DNA from: Serpula lacrymans var. lacrymans S7.9
Lineage: Eukaryota; Basidiomycota; Agaricomycetes; Boletales; Serpulaceae
Direction: 5' to 3'
NCBI RefSeq assembly: GCF_000218685.1
Contig: NW_006763300.1
Coordinates: 961,447 to 1,025,446, forward strand
DNA length: 64,000 bases
Part shown: positions 36,398-47,701 of the stretch, piece by piece
Position numbering within the stretch: position 1 is the first letter of the stretch
Layout: each line of letters starts with the position of its first letter
The notes under the pieces: model-generated
The model's input: the letters and a program-made list of their open reading frames with translations, nothing else
Database searches by the model: none
What the model was told of the DNA's origin: nothing
Translations under genes and position numbers: made by a program

Positions 36398-37641
36398 GCC
36401 ACACAACAATTTCCAACATCTATAAAAGCATTTATAGAGCTATATGAGGCTCTATAGATGGCAGAGGTTCTATAACAGGTTTGACCACTATAATAGCTTT
36501 ATGAGTACTTATAGTGTAATAGAGCTTTATATAGCTACCCCCATTTTTCCTGATGGCCCAACCCATTCCCCGTCACTCCTCTCGCCATTGGATTAGAAGT
36601 TACGGCCAGTACTCTTTTGCTTTTATCTTTTTTTTTCTTATTTTCCTTTCACACTCATATTCTATCATACTTATGATGTAGGAAATCCCTCTCTGACCCC
36701 TGAGAAGATATCCCAATGACATAGCGCTGATCATGTAAGGACCATTTACTTTTTCTTACTTCTTAACTTTGATGTCTTGGTTTTCTAATGCTTTCCCCAT
36801 TACACCTCTGGCCTTAGGGCTGGAGGTATCATTTGCTATTCTCCTCTTTATTGCTCTAACGGGTTTTCTTAACCATTGATACCACTTTATATTGCAGATC
36901 AGAGAATGGATAGTACTCCCAGCCAGCCAGCACAATGGGTAAGGACTGGTAGCTGAGACCTCACTAATCAGCTCCAAGTCCCATCAGTGCCTGGATATAT
37001 CAATAGATGCTTTAGTCAGGATTGTGCCTCATTATGAGGATACGGTTCTTGGACATGCATGACAAAACCTATTATTAGCACACTCTCTCACCTGCTTATT
37101 AATCTTTGAAGTCGTACAATAGTAATTCTTTTTCTTATTGGTCAGTTCAATCCTCAGACCACTTTTCTATTATTACTCTTTTGGTCTGAGGAGGTAGACA
37201 ATTAGTTATAAAAGCCCTACATACCCATGTATAATTCCTTAGGTTTTTATTACTCGAATTACCCATTCAAACTCCACATCAGAAACCTCTGAAGTCTTAC
37301 CCTTGTCCTTGACTTGTGATAATCTCTCACATCTATCAACATCCAGACTCATTGACCTGCAAGTGCTGAGAGATAGGTTTTGTTTTAGTTTTAGTTTAGT
37401 GTTGCCTCACAGATCAAGGACTATGCACAGGAATGCTTCAGCGAGAGATTAATCAGCAATACAGACTGTGACTCTGCACCTTCCCATGAGCTTGCTGATC
37501 CAGCCAATTGTACATCCCTTACTAAGGACTTCTCCCACATGATTAGTAATTATGATAGATCTATCGCCTTCTGCAAGGACTTGGCCAGGCATTTGTTATT
37601 ATTATATAGCTTTGTAATTGTTGCCTAACAGAGAGGGAGGT

Positions 37642-38260
37642 TGTCATACTAATGTTAGTATACACTAGAAGAGGACTCGCTGAGTCCTTCCCCATGTATT
37701 GCTCCAGTATATATACTACAATACATGAGGTACTATACAGTTGATAAATAAAATCTGATGTCCAGCATGTGACTAGTCACATATTGAGTCTAGACACTGG
37801 TCAGGTGATATGACATACAATTGGTCATGTGGCTATGAAAAGTCCAAAAAGTAAAGTAAAGTAAATGGTCACATAATTAGTCACATGACTTGGAAAATGA
37901 AAAGTCAAAGTACGGTAAAAGTAAAGTGTAAAGTAGGTGCTGGTGTGTCAATTGTAACAGGATGAGTGCAAGGTCAAGAAAGGAAAATAAAGGGTAGGCA
38001 CACACCTTAGTGATACTGTGGTATTGGAGCTTGGTGATATACTCCTGGTGTTACAATTGACATACATTTTTCGACTTTTCATAGTCACATGACCAAGTCA
38101 TGTGACACAACACCTGACCAATGTCTAGACTCATCATGTGACCGGTCACATGCTAGACACCGGACTTTAAACTTATATTTACAACTGTACAGTACCTCAT
38201 GTATTTTAGTATATATACAGGACCAATACATGGGGATGGACTCAGTGAGTCCTCCTGTTG
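37642..38260. repeat. Head-to-head pair of related LTR-like units (inverted repeat)
   Basis: Left unit 37642-37959 (TGTCATACTAATG to AATTGTAACA) and right unit about 38049-38260 (opposite strand, starting TGTTACAATTGAC on the plus strand) are diverged inverted copies. Shared blocks include GAGGACTCGCTGAGTCC, a TATATATACTA box, ACATGAGGTACT and GGTCAGGTG. The motif order resembles LTR family A, so they may be distant relatives. The pair could fold into a long hairpin. Confidence 0.6.
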
Positions 38261-38377
38261 TCTACCAACAACTAACTTGTTCCTGCCAAATGGGTAACCA
38301 CTCCCACCTCTTCCTCTACTTCTGAGTGTTGTTTTCATTGTGCTCCAGTGCCCCAAGACTGTGTCTTGTTGGTGTTG

Positions 38378-39005
38378 TCACACCTGGGTAATGTCAGCCA
38401 AGAGGGTGTTGTTGAAGTTTCCAATGTTGAGAAAATGGCCAAATCTCATTTGGTCGTACCACTTATGACAGACTTTTGTTTGATAAATAGTGAGGACTTT
38501 GTTGCCATACAGGAGGTGATGTGAGTTATGAGAGTTGAGCTGTAGGAACATCATAGCAAGAGATTCAATGTGGTGAGTGGAAGCATTGTATTGTTGCATA
38601 TGATGGAACATTGCTGTTTTTGCTATAGAGATCTGGGTCATGGCGAGGTCCCCATTGCAAAGGACATTTTGAGAGGCACAGAAAAAGACTGCAGGAGGGA
38701 TCAATTGTGAGGATATCATCAACATTAAAGAGGCTAAGGTTGTCATTGGACAAATTGATAGAGTTGTTAGCATCAGAGCAGCCCTCTTGTGTGAAATACC
38801 ATAGTTTGATGTATTGAGAAGACTCAATATTTTGAAGTGTGTAGGAAGATAGGCAGTCCAGTATGTGGTTGAGGACAGATGAGCCATTGGTGAAGGCAGT
38901 TGTTATGCACAAAGTGCTTAACAAAGTCTGAGGTTTCGTCGAAGGTTTAAAGAGACTTATCCGAAGACAAGTTTGAGGACATAGTTCTGAGTAGAGTTCT
39001 TCCAA
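38378..39005 (-). pseudogene. Decayed minus-strand coding sequence of unknown type
   Basis: Two overlapping minus-strand open pieces in different frames (38378-38887 and 38565-39005) look like halves of one frameshifted gene: DDILTIDPSCSLFLC, QWGPRHDPDLYSKN, then HHIESLAMMFLQLNS and MRFGHFLNIGNFNNTLLADI. I do not recognise the family. The position beside a retroelement LTR suggests a retroelement-linked or captured gene. Confidence 0.4.
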
Positions 39006-39293
39006 CGAGAGTTGGTCTTCTTCTGAGTAAAAGTCTGATCTTATGAGTCTAGCTTTGTAAGCGTAAACTGCGTAGAGTTGTATTGAGGAAATACTACAGG
39101 TAGAGGAATTGGTGATAGGAGTTAGGTCCTATCTAGGGCTGGTCCGTCTGTTGAGGACTAAGTACTATACTAGGTAATACAGCTGCAAGGAGAACAGACA
39201 TATACATGAAGGAAATGAGTCATCGGTCCGATGGTATAACCAATGAGTAAAGGAAAATGAGTAGTCCGTAACAGGGAAGGAAATCGTAACATT
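38925..39293 (-). repeat. Probable 3' LTR of the chromovirus
   Basis: On the minus strand a polypurine-like AAGTAAGGGGGTAA (39294-39307) is followed directly by TGTTACGATTTCC, a normal PPT-LTR junction. The LTR would run toward lower coordinates. Its far end is uncertain; I place it near 38925 from where the decayed gene sequence seems to resume. Confidence 0.5.
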
Positions 39294-39329
39294 ACCCCCT
39301 TACTTGCTCCGAATTTCACTGAAATTCGG

Positions 39330-40626
39330 TACCTTCGCCATCAATGTTGTCACTATCGTTGTAACTGACGTCTCCATGTAATCCCTCCATCAGAATCCGA
39401 TCTTTGTCTTGTCTTCCCTACAAATGGGACACCAGTTGAAACTATGTCCCGGTGCCCGTCAGTTGCAGTCGGGGCAATAGTAAGCTTCGCAGTAATATGT
39501 GCGATAGTCACTCCAACCGCAAATTTGGCAGTAAGGAGCATTGTTGCGAACACCTTGGTGGTATTTTCGTTGGGTGTTGGATGAGGTGTTGAATTGGGGA
39601 GTAGGGGGATTGTCATCTCCCAGGTCATATGTTCCCGTGTACAACTGGTCGATCATTTTGGCATCATCTACATTGATTGGGTTAGAAGGAGAGCCAGCCT
39701 CAGGACTGCGCATTGCGCCAGGCAGACTGCCTTTCTGTTTCTTCAACGTATGAGACTGACACTTTGATGGAGTTCTGGCGGCGGGGATCTGGAGTATCAA
39801 CTCTTGCCGGCTGCATTGGGCTCCTCGTCGGTTCATCAGACAACAGGTTTGGGCGTTTGGCACTGGTTGAGGCGGAGGCGACTGGGATGGTCGAGGTTTT
39901 GGGTTCGATCCATTGGAATGGGGACTGAAGTGGTTTGACTCTTGCAAGATTGGGCTGGTTGGGACGGTGGGAGCATATTCTCCCGCTAACTGGGTGGGTG
40001 GAGGTTGTTGGGTGACGAGGAGTACTCGTACAGCCGTCTCGCTCTATCCGTGTGCGCGCTTCTGTTAGCAAGGTCCTCCCACCTAATTCCAAATATGCCC
40101 TTGCCACGTCTGTCTGCCCACTCGAGGAGCTCATCCTCAAGCGTCATTCCAAAGATTCCAAAACTAATTTTTCCATCTGGAGTGCCCGACAGATACTCGA
40201 GTCCTGATTGTTGAGCCGCAAATGCTCGCTTTCCAACGAATGTAGTGAGTCTATGGCTTTTAATAGTTCATCAGCTACGAGGTCAATGGCAAGGAAGGTA
40301 TGCATGGAAGAAAGAGTGTGGTACACATGGGGGTAGCATTTTTCTGTTTCGTAGAATAAATAAATGTAGGCATCTTTGGCTGACATTAGCTCTATGGCGT
40401 CAGAGACATCGGCTTGGTTGTGTTGTTGCCCACGGGTGAAGGACACTTGGTCGTTGGCTAGCATGTTGGCCTCGCCGGGTACGGAATAGGTGGTGACAGG
40501 GAAGCCAGTAGAGTGGGATGTAGACATGTTTTGTGTTGAGAGACAGGGGATTGGTGGTGGTGGGGTCAATGTCTCTTCAACGTAGTCTGTGGTCCTTTTT
40601 ATATGCTTCCAGTATCTCCGCAGCAT
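39330..40626 (-). pseudogene. Accessory ORF downstream of pol, Cys-rich C-terminus
   Basis: Minus-strand open pieces 40144-40626, 39700-40140 and 39459-39947 follow the chromodomain ORF. The first contains DVSDAIELMSAKDAYIYLFYE and SSMHTFLAIDLVADELLKAI, predicted helical. The last ends in a Cys-rich region (YCQICGWSDYRTYYC, YYCPDC) continued past a stop by HSFNWCPICRED. This looks like a paired zinc ribbon. The frames are broken by shifts and at least one stop, so this copy is dead. A gene at this place, after pol, takes the position an env gene would, but nothing here resembles an envelope protein. Confidence 0.55.
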
Positions 40627-42852
40627 TGGTTAAATGTTCTTCCGGTTCCCATGAGTTTTTGGAATAAGGGTAATGGCGCCATTTGATCAGGTAACGGCGT
40701 CCGCGTTTCCAGGTTTTGTGTCTAAGGATACTCTCTACTCCGTATTCTTCCTCTTCGTTGACAAGGTCAGGTGGTGGTCGGGTAAAGTTTGGTCCATGGG
40801 TGTCAGTCTTGGTGTATGGGGATAGAAGGGATGCGTGGAAAACATTGTGTATCTTCCAATGAGGAGGCAGGGATAATCGGTAGTTTACTGGGGAAATCTT
40901 TTCTTGGACGCGGAAGGGTCCGATGCGTTTCATGTTAAACTTTTTGTATTCAGTAGCTCTTTCCCGTAGGTTGGTGTTTCCTAGCCACACCCTTTGTCCT
41001 TCAGAGAATCTGGTGAATTTTCTGTTTGTTCGTTTCATCATCTTGCTTCTCGTTAGTTCATGTGCTTTTAGGGCATTCTCTCTTGCCTTAAGTAGTTCGG
41101 ATAATCATCTTTCTATTGATGGGATATTTGTGGATTGGTATTTAGTCGGGATTCCTTGGGGTTCATATCCCATGAGGAGGTAGAACAGTGATTGGTTATT
41201 TGTGGAGTGTGGTCGCTGGTTGTGGCAGAATTCAGCGGTAGTAAGGTATTTTGCCCAGCTGTGTGGTTGGTTCTGGCAGAAGATGCGGAGGTAGATCTCT
41301 AGTTCTTGGTTTGATCGTTCTGTCTGTCCATCTGTTTGTGGATGATATGCTGTGGAGAGTGCAGTTTCAATGTTCAGGAGTTTGTGGAGTTTCCTGGATA
41401 CTTCGGAGGCAAACTGTGGTCCTCTGTCAGATATGAGTTTATCGTGTAGTCCAAATCGTTTGAAGACGGAATCATAGAAGATCCATGCGGTTTCGAGTGC
41501 ATCAATGGTTTTATGGCAGGGTGAGAGGATTACCCCCTTACTAAGTCCTTGGTCTACCATGACCATTATACTGTTGTATCCAGATGATTCTGGTAAGTCT
41601 GTTATGAAATCCACAGAGAGATACTTCATTGGTTCTGTGGTTTTTGGGGTTTGATTCGGGATTAATGGTACTGTAGTTGGATGTGTGTTTACTTTTGCTT
41701 GTTGGCATGTTGCGCATCCTTTCACATATTCTTCCACTTGTTTTATCATTCCTGGCCACCAGTGGGCCTTTTTAATTGATTGGTAGGTTTTCAGCCTTCC
41801 TGGGTGTCCCGCCGTTAGGGAGTCGTGGTGATCTTTAATGATCTTTTTTTGTTCCTCTGCTTTGTCGATTAGTAGTTTGTTCTGATAGAAGAACTGTCCT
41901 TCTTCTTTGCTCCAATCTTCCTTCTTTGTTTGTCCTGGATAGTTGTCGTTTGTGAGCATGGCTTGTTCAATGGTGTCTGTTATTGTTTGTGTGTGATACA
42001 AGAATGCTGACGCTGGTATCATTGGTGTGTTGTTGTTGTCCTCTTTGTTGTCAATGTACAAGTCAGGTCTTCGTGAGAGTGCGTCAGGTACCACCATGTG
42101 GGCTCCTGGTATGTGTTCTAGGGTGTAATTGTATTGTGACAGGTCTAGCTGCCACCGTCTCTGTCGTGGAGTGAGTTTTCTGGCTTCTTGCCAGTACATC
42201 AGATTTTTGTGATCTGTTAGGATTTGGATCATGTGGGGGCTTCCTAGAAGCAGGTGTTTCCACTCCTTCAGAGCTCTCATCACTGCCAATAGTTTTTTGT
42301 TGTAGATCTGGTAGTTCTTTTCCACGGGGGACAGAGTTTTTGAAAAAAATGTGCACAGGTGCCATTGTCCTTGGTCGTCTGGTTGCATTAATACAGCTCC
42401 GGTGGCATGTTTGCTAGCGTCTGCAGCTATTTTTGATGGTTTCAAAGAGTTGGGGATATGTGTCACAGGGGATTCGAGGAATTTTTGTTTCATTAAGCTG
42501 AAGGCATCATCTTCAACTTGCATCCAGTTCCACTTTTTGTCTTTTTCTAGTAAGGCATTTAGGGGTCTGGCTAGGTCAGAGTAATGACCAATGAACTTCC
42601 TGTAGAAGTTTTCGTAACCTAAAAACTTTTGTACACCCTTGGTGTCCTTTGGGGTTGGCCAATCACGTATTCCTGCAAGTTTAGCTGGGTCCATAGATAC
42701 CTGGTTGTGGGAAACGATCATTCCCAAGTATTCAATGGTTTCTGCCTCGAAGGTGCATTTTTATAGTTTGAGAAATAGGTTGTTATCACGCAACCTTTGT
42801 AGAACCTGTTTTGTTCGGATTCGGAGTCTTTTAATGTTGGTGTCAAAGGCGA
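40577..42852 (-). pseudogene. pol: Chromovirus pol: RT remnant, RNase H, integrase, chromodomain
   Basis: One minus-strand frame runs from 42852 to 40577 with two nonsense codons, at 42761-42763 (in RT, just before KCTFE) and 41105-41107 (between integrase and chromodomain). After the first stop come EYLGMIVSHNQVSMDP and the FLGYENFYRKFI of the RT connection. RNase H follows with KIAADASKHATGAVL, ILTDHKNLMYW and PDALSRRPD. The integrase zinc region has HHDSLTAGHPGRLKTY and CATCQQAK, and its core has LSVDFITDLP, LISDRGPQF and the Glu in TDGQTERSNQELE. The C-terminal chromodomain shows YGVESILRHKTWKRG and YLIKWRHYPYSKNSWEPE. It is a defective polymerase gene, not a host gene. Confidence 0.88.
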
Positions 42853-44676
42853 TGTCATGCACCAAAGTTGATTGGTAGCATGGACAGGTGTCAATAATGA
42901 AGCGAATATTCAAAAGACTCGCCTTTGCGCCACACAGGCACAGTGCCACGTGGAATAGTAATTAATATTGCCCTTTTCGAACTTGTGGCTGATCAGCACC
43001 ACCTCTATTAGGCAATCCAGTCACGCTCACCTTTGCTTTTCCATCCGGTACTTTCCGTGTTTCGGCATTTCGGCAAATTTTCGCGTCGCCACTGGCTACA
43101 CATTGCATTGCGCCCTCGTTTTTGTTGTTTCCCTTACTCCCCTTCCTTTGCCTAGCCCCACCATGGGCCCCTTCCTCTCCTTTTTATTCTCACCTGACGG
43201 TCGTTTCTGGATCCCCATTCTAATCCACTTTTCCGTCACCTCCACCCTCCTCCTCCTCATTTTATTTGCACCCCCACCATTTCTGATGTCACCACTTCCT
43301 ATCCGCTTCCGTCGCCGATCCGTTGACTACCACGTGCCACTGCTGATATCAGCAAAGCCCCGGCGGCCGGTTCAAATAGGGCAACAGGTCCATCTTTATG
43401 ACGTCGATCTACCATCATATACTATCAAAACATCGGTCGCTCGTCTTGCCTGGTTGGAGCGTGGGTGGGTAATTTTTGAGCTGGAGAAGGTTCATCCCCT
43501 TGCGTCGCCCATGTTCATCGCTGTCCCATTCACTTGGGTACACTTATCTTTTGTCCATCGTCTTCGCTACAGCTACACCTACCACACGCTGCCTGGGACT
43601 CACTTGTTCCAAATTGGAACTACTCCTCTCCCTCCCTCGTTTGATCAGGTGGTCCAACACAACCAGTCCATTGGTAAGGCCATGGAACTGTCGGATTTGG
43701 ACTAGGTGGTGGACCGGTGGCTCCAGTTTCTTTTTCTTCAGCAGAACATTCATTTACAGTGCGATTATTTTTGATTTTTGAATCATTTTTATGGACACAT
43801 ATTTTTTTAGAATGCCTGACTGACAATAAAGGAACTGTGTTGATACTGATAGTGTTTTGCCTTGCCCTTTTTTTACTGCATCTTCCCATGACATCATGAT
43901 TTTCCTGCTCTCTTTTTGCTATTGGACTTTACTTTATGGCTGTACAAACCTGTGACATTACTCACAGCATTCATTGTTCTATCTCTTTCTTTTCCTTTTT
44001 TTGACAATCTTATCCTGTACTACCTACGCAGGATTCGTCAGCATACATTCCTTCCTTCATGTTCTTTCTCATTCTTTTTGCACAGCTATACTGTGCATAG
44101 CCTACTTTTCTTTTACTATATAAACCCCTGTATTTTACCTTGTAAAAAAAAAAAAGAACAAGAACTCCAATCCAGACTTCTTCTCTACTCTCAAGTTCAC
44201 TACTCTGCTACTTGTGATCCAGTGTGGTCACAACACTTACCACTTCTACCACTGTTAACTGTTGTCATTGTCACTCGTCACTTTTGAAAGTGATTGTCAT
44301 CCCCTTCGATTAGAGTCCTTCTGAGCACTACAGTTTGTGCGTCAGGAGCCTGCTATCACTGGTAACCTCGTCACCTCGTCATCCTCGTTGTTCTCAAACC
44401 TACCTTGTGCTACAATTAGCAAGGTAGTGCTCGTCTATACTCGCCACAAAGCCCCTATCTTTCTATAAATTCAACTATCCCTCCTCCTCAAAACCCACAC
44501 TCATACACCTCTGGGTTTTACTTTGAAGGATCTTTATACGTACCACCCCACGAACAACCAGACCACTCCACTGTTCTAGGAAGCAAAGCCCATAAACAAG
44601 TTCCGTGGAATCTGGAAGGATTGTGTGTTAGTTTGTTTTGTGTGTGGTTTTCTAACAACAGTTCTCATCATCGACA
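42853..44676 (+). mobile_element. Dispersed repeat B, long copy, carrying a membrane-protein ORF
   Basis: Starts TGTCATGCACCAAAGTTG, where the chromovirus RT breaks off, and is similar to 61377-62855 in reverse orientation down to about 44676 (CTCATCATCGACA). It contains the ORF at 43163-43705, a TATA box near 44116 (TATATAAACCCC), an A-rich run at 44142, and a second coding-like stretch at about 44340-44670 (TIPPPQNPHSY, SGFYFEGSLYVPP). The TG start, TATA and length fit a long LTR plus part of an internal region. No PBS or duplication could be confirmed. Confidence 0.55.
43163..43705 (+). CDS. Small membrane protein encoded in dispersed repeat B
   Basis: The ATG at 43163 sits in a good context (CACCATGGG) and opens a 180-residue frame, extendable upstream to 42968 without stops. 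A hydrophobic segment (LIHFSVTSTLLLLILFAPP) lies near residues 20-40. The rest is basic then globular (RRPVQIGQQVHLYDVDLPSY, ARLAWLERGWVIFELEK), ending GKAMELSDLD. I do not recognise the family. The inverted copy near 62250-62660 keeps both ends of the frame but lacks the middle, about 370 bases. Either this is an element-encoded protein or a captured host fragment. Confidence 0.45.
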   Translation: MGPFLSFLFSPDGRFWIPILIHFSVTSTLLLLILFAPPPFLMSPLPIRFRRRSVDYHVPLLISAKPRRPVQIGQQVHLYDVDLPSYTIKTSVARLAWLERGWVIFELEKVHPLASPMFIAVPFTWVHLSFVHRLRYSYTYHTLPGTHLFQIGTTPLPPSFDQVVQHNQSIGKAMELSDLD

Positions 44677-45489
44677 CCGGCTGGCTTTGTCCAGACCGGC
44701 TCAGATGCGGTTGCCGCTGGTGTCTTCAACGATGTCGGCAGTGACCAATACAACATCAACATCAGCAATTATTGCTGTTGCAGATCTCAAGACTTGCACT
44801 GCTGTTGGGTTCGGGGGGATCAATGTTCGCTGACAGCTTTTCATCGGTAAACTCATTATTTCCAAGCATGCAATAATCAACTAACTATATTTCTTCTTAC
44901 AGGACTAATGTTTTTGGTTGCTACTGGCTCTAAACAGTCGTGTGTCTTACTACTTTACTGGAAATAAACATCTGCAGTCATTTCTATAACTGTAAGTATA
45001 TAAAAAATATATACAAAATTTCCAAGTACTGCACATAGGTTTTCTAATATATAGCAACCCGTTACGCAGGTCTCTTTCAGGCCGCTGCCCCCGGTACTTC
45101 CTGTACTGGGTTAATCTCAAGGATGTGGAGAAGGCATTAGGTATAAGCATTCACACAGCCACACATTTAGCCCTAGGTTCTTAATACTAATTGCATGGCC
45201 CAGAGGTATTGATGACAAGTGGACTCTGAAACTAACTGGTGGGTCACACTTTTTTCTTTCATTTGTTATATTGATATTTCAGCCTGTGGTGACATTGTAC
45301 TCTTGTCTTTCATCTGTACCTCCCACTGTCATGGCTGTTGATGGTTAGTAGTTATCATTACTGTAGATCTCTGTAGTTTAACTTTAGTATCATCATCATA
45401 TCGAGCTTGATTGAATCTGGTGCGGCTTGATCTCAGGATGTTGGAGCAGTATTTGAAACTCCAACAGATTCTTACCTGATGACCTACGG

Positions 45490-46650
45490 TCTTACTATGT
45501 TCAAGTGTGCACACTGCAAAAGTTGAAAATATGCCAGGCTCAATCAGTCCTTCAAGCTCTGCAGAGAATACTACGGTATGTTTTCTTTTTCTTTTTTTAA
45601 ACCCTTTTCTCAACTATTTTAGCTCACCCAAGAGCCAGGCTGCTGCCATCGCCATCCAGTATATTATTTTGATGAAGGCTTGTTCATATTTCAGGTTCTT
45701 AAATTTCTGATACTACGTTGGTTACAGTTTTATTATACTTCATTTTGCTTCTTAGGTCAAAAATACGCTGTACAAGCTTCATCGCATTATTCTATCAACA
45801 GCTTCAAAAAGACTCAAAGAAATGTTTGCAGCCTCTGCAGATGCCCACCTGGTTGCTACAGACGGGTCAAGTGATGACCACCCGATTGTTCTCCCTAATG
45901 TCACCACATTGGCATTCGAAGCACTTCTTACATTGTGCTATGGCAGGTGAGCCCCATTATTCCTTCATCTGAGCCTATTTCTCTAGCACAGTACCCGTTT
46001 TCTCGTAGATGGTCAAGCCCCGGCAGTATATTGGATGTGGAAGCAATTGCATTGCTTTGTTTGAGTTCTATGTACATGTGTCTACACACACATATGTATT
46101 CCATCCACAAAATCCTTGACCAGCATTGGTATTTTGACCCACTCGATCTCATCAAACTTTCGCTCAAATGCAACACGAAGAAACTATTTTTTCCCATCAA
46201 TGACTTATATTTCAAACCTGGCTCAATGATCTTGATCCTGCTGATGTTTACACGCATATTCCTCCAATGGTCTACGTTGCACTGGCAACGATGAAGGAAG
46301 TTCTTGACGAACACCGTAGGACGGTCGCATGTGAACCACCAGAAATTGGTCATGTACCCAGCTGTTTAGACCATCGGGGCTGTGATCGCAACTGGAGACA
46401 GGTTTGGGGGAATGGGATGGGTCAATTTCTCCTCAATGCACGTAATCAGCAGCCCTACTATGATGCATTGTAATATTTCAAAACTCTTTCTTTCGGCAGG
46501 GTTACTTGAGGATGTAGGGAAAAAATGCTGGCAATCATTAAACAAAAATCAGCTTTCAGACAGGTCAAGGAAACAGTTCGTAATGTATGTAGTAACTTAG
46601 TAGATAAGTTGATTACCAAGCCTTCGTATGATGACTGAGTGATGGGTTCA
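45490..46650 (+). pseudogene. Broken BTB/POZ-domain gene
   Basis: The BTB core is visible: NTLYKLHRIILSTASKRLKE, MFAASADAHLVATDG, PIVLPNVTTLAFEALLTLCYGR. An intron (45947-46008) follows, then EAIALLCLSSMYMCL and ILDQHWYFDPLDLIKLSLKC, the usual C-terminal half of Agaricomycete BTB proteins. A frameshift falls near 46210, where the sequence jumps to LDPADVYTHIPPMVYVALATMKEV, and a stop is met at 46471. Upstream exons (about 44690-45570) are too degraded to order. Intact relatives are probable substrate adaptors or transcription-linked proteins of unknown target. Confidence 0.7.
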
Positions 46651-47701
46651 CAATCCCTTCAAATTTACCTCAACAGCTTGTTTTTTGTTTTGTTTTGTCT
46701 CTGAATGTGGGGCTAGTCTGTCTGTATTGCGCTATTGTGACACCATACTGCGCGCGGGTATCAAATTCAGTGATGCAATTTTGAGTGTTTGCCCCTGTAG
46801 CATTTCATAAGCCCCATTGAGGACACTGTGTCACGTGACCGGCCACGTGCTTGAAATTTAAGTGTGCGTCTAAATAAGGATAAGTGTGCGCTAATTAGCT
46901 AAGCAATCATGTGATCACATCACATGATAAAAACCTATTATTGACCGTTACCGTGATCGTGGGAATGAAGCCCCATCTGGGACACTCATCACATGATCAT
47001 TTAGAAATTTCTAAAACAATGACATCATCAGCTGAGTAATATTCAAACTCAGCTTATCTATGATGCAACTTCTGCTGCGGAGCACGCAATTTCTTATCAA
47101 CCAATCACTAATCGTGTGAATTATCGGAGATAGGACTTTAGAATACTATAGTGAGTGACCCTCATCTAACACAAGCAAAACTGGAGAACCTTTGCTGATG
47201 AATAATGATGTTACCTTTTGCATCTTGTGCTTACTCAAATCAAAAAAAATCAAAAACAATCCTAATTAAATCATTGTTTAATGGCCTGAAGAGACTAACG
47301 TCGAAATGGAAGAGTTTAACATCTGCTTGGACCCCCATCGCCATTCAACATAGTCTCCCACCAACATCGCTCGCCCCCGCCTGCCCCCTTGGCTCAAGTG
47401 ACGCTGTAACAATATGTATTGGGACTAAGGCACCTTCAGTTCATGAGATCGAGTCATAACAGAGATTTTGAAGTGTAACACACATTATCACATTTGAACC
47501 ATTGGCATGTCCAGAACATAAGATATATATTCTGTTGCACTACCGGTGATCAAACAGATCCATTTGCACTGCCAACCTAAGAATAGCTGAAACAGAAGAG
47601 CGAGCAATCAAGGCACAAGACATCATTATCATCAAACGAGGTCAAGAGACTGCCACACACCAAGCATAACTGACTTTTGTTACACCCAAAATCAATGAAA
47701 A
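46651..47701. other. Non-coding AT-rich stretch
   Basis: No gene recognised. It holds a short palindrome CACGTGACCGGCCACGTG near 46830 and several CATGTGATCACATCACATG-like motifs near 46910. A short open frame at 47205-47459 has no similarity I know. Confidence 0.4.

Larger units (their letters stand above)
34946..36556. mobile_element. AT-rich TIR element with two nested solo LTRs
   Basis: The element begins CCATCAGGAAAAA and ends with its exact reverse complement TTTTTCCTGATGG, and it interrupts the older LTR-like repeat at CATGGTTATC. The interior is AT-rich with repeated TATAGCTCTTATAG-type motifs and no open frame, typical of a non-autonomous DNA transposon. It has been expanded by two LTR insertions (35216-35629, 35951-36336) and contains a tRNA-like stretch. 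Confidence 0.6.
34897..37620 (+). repeat. Old LTR-like repeat, split by nested insertions
   Basis: Segments 34897-34945, 36557-36740 and about 37430-37600 are colinear with the 518-bp unit at 62967-63484 (TGTGAGGAATC start, CATGTCATGGTTATCC, CCCCGTCACTCCTCTCGCC, GAAGATATCC, ACAGCCAATCG-type blocks). The gaps between them are later insertions: a TIR element at 34946-36556 and unidentified sequence at about 36740-37430. Confidence 0.6.
39294..42852 (-). mobile_element. Truncated Ty3/gypsy chromovirus
   Basis: Read on the minus strand, the order is a reverse-transcriptase remnant, RNase H, zinc-binding integrase, chromodomain, an extra ORF, PPT and LTR. Gag, protease and most of reverse transcriptase including the YxDD motif are missing. 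The break is at 42852, exactly where a different repeat begins. The chromodomain after the integrase places it among the chromoviruses of Ty3/gypsy (Metaviridae). Confidence 0.85.

Noticed and set aside
44350..44375. Primer-binding site TGGTAACCTCGTCACC after a long LTR
   Set aside because: The same bases lie within a coding stretch shared by both copies of repeat B and match no tRNA 3' end I know.
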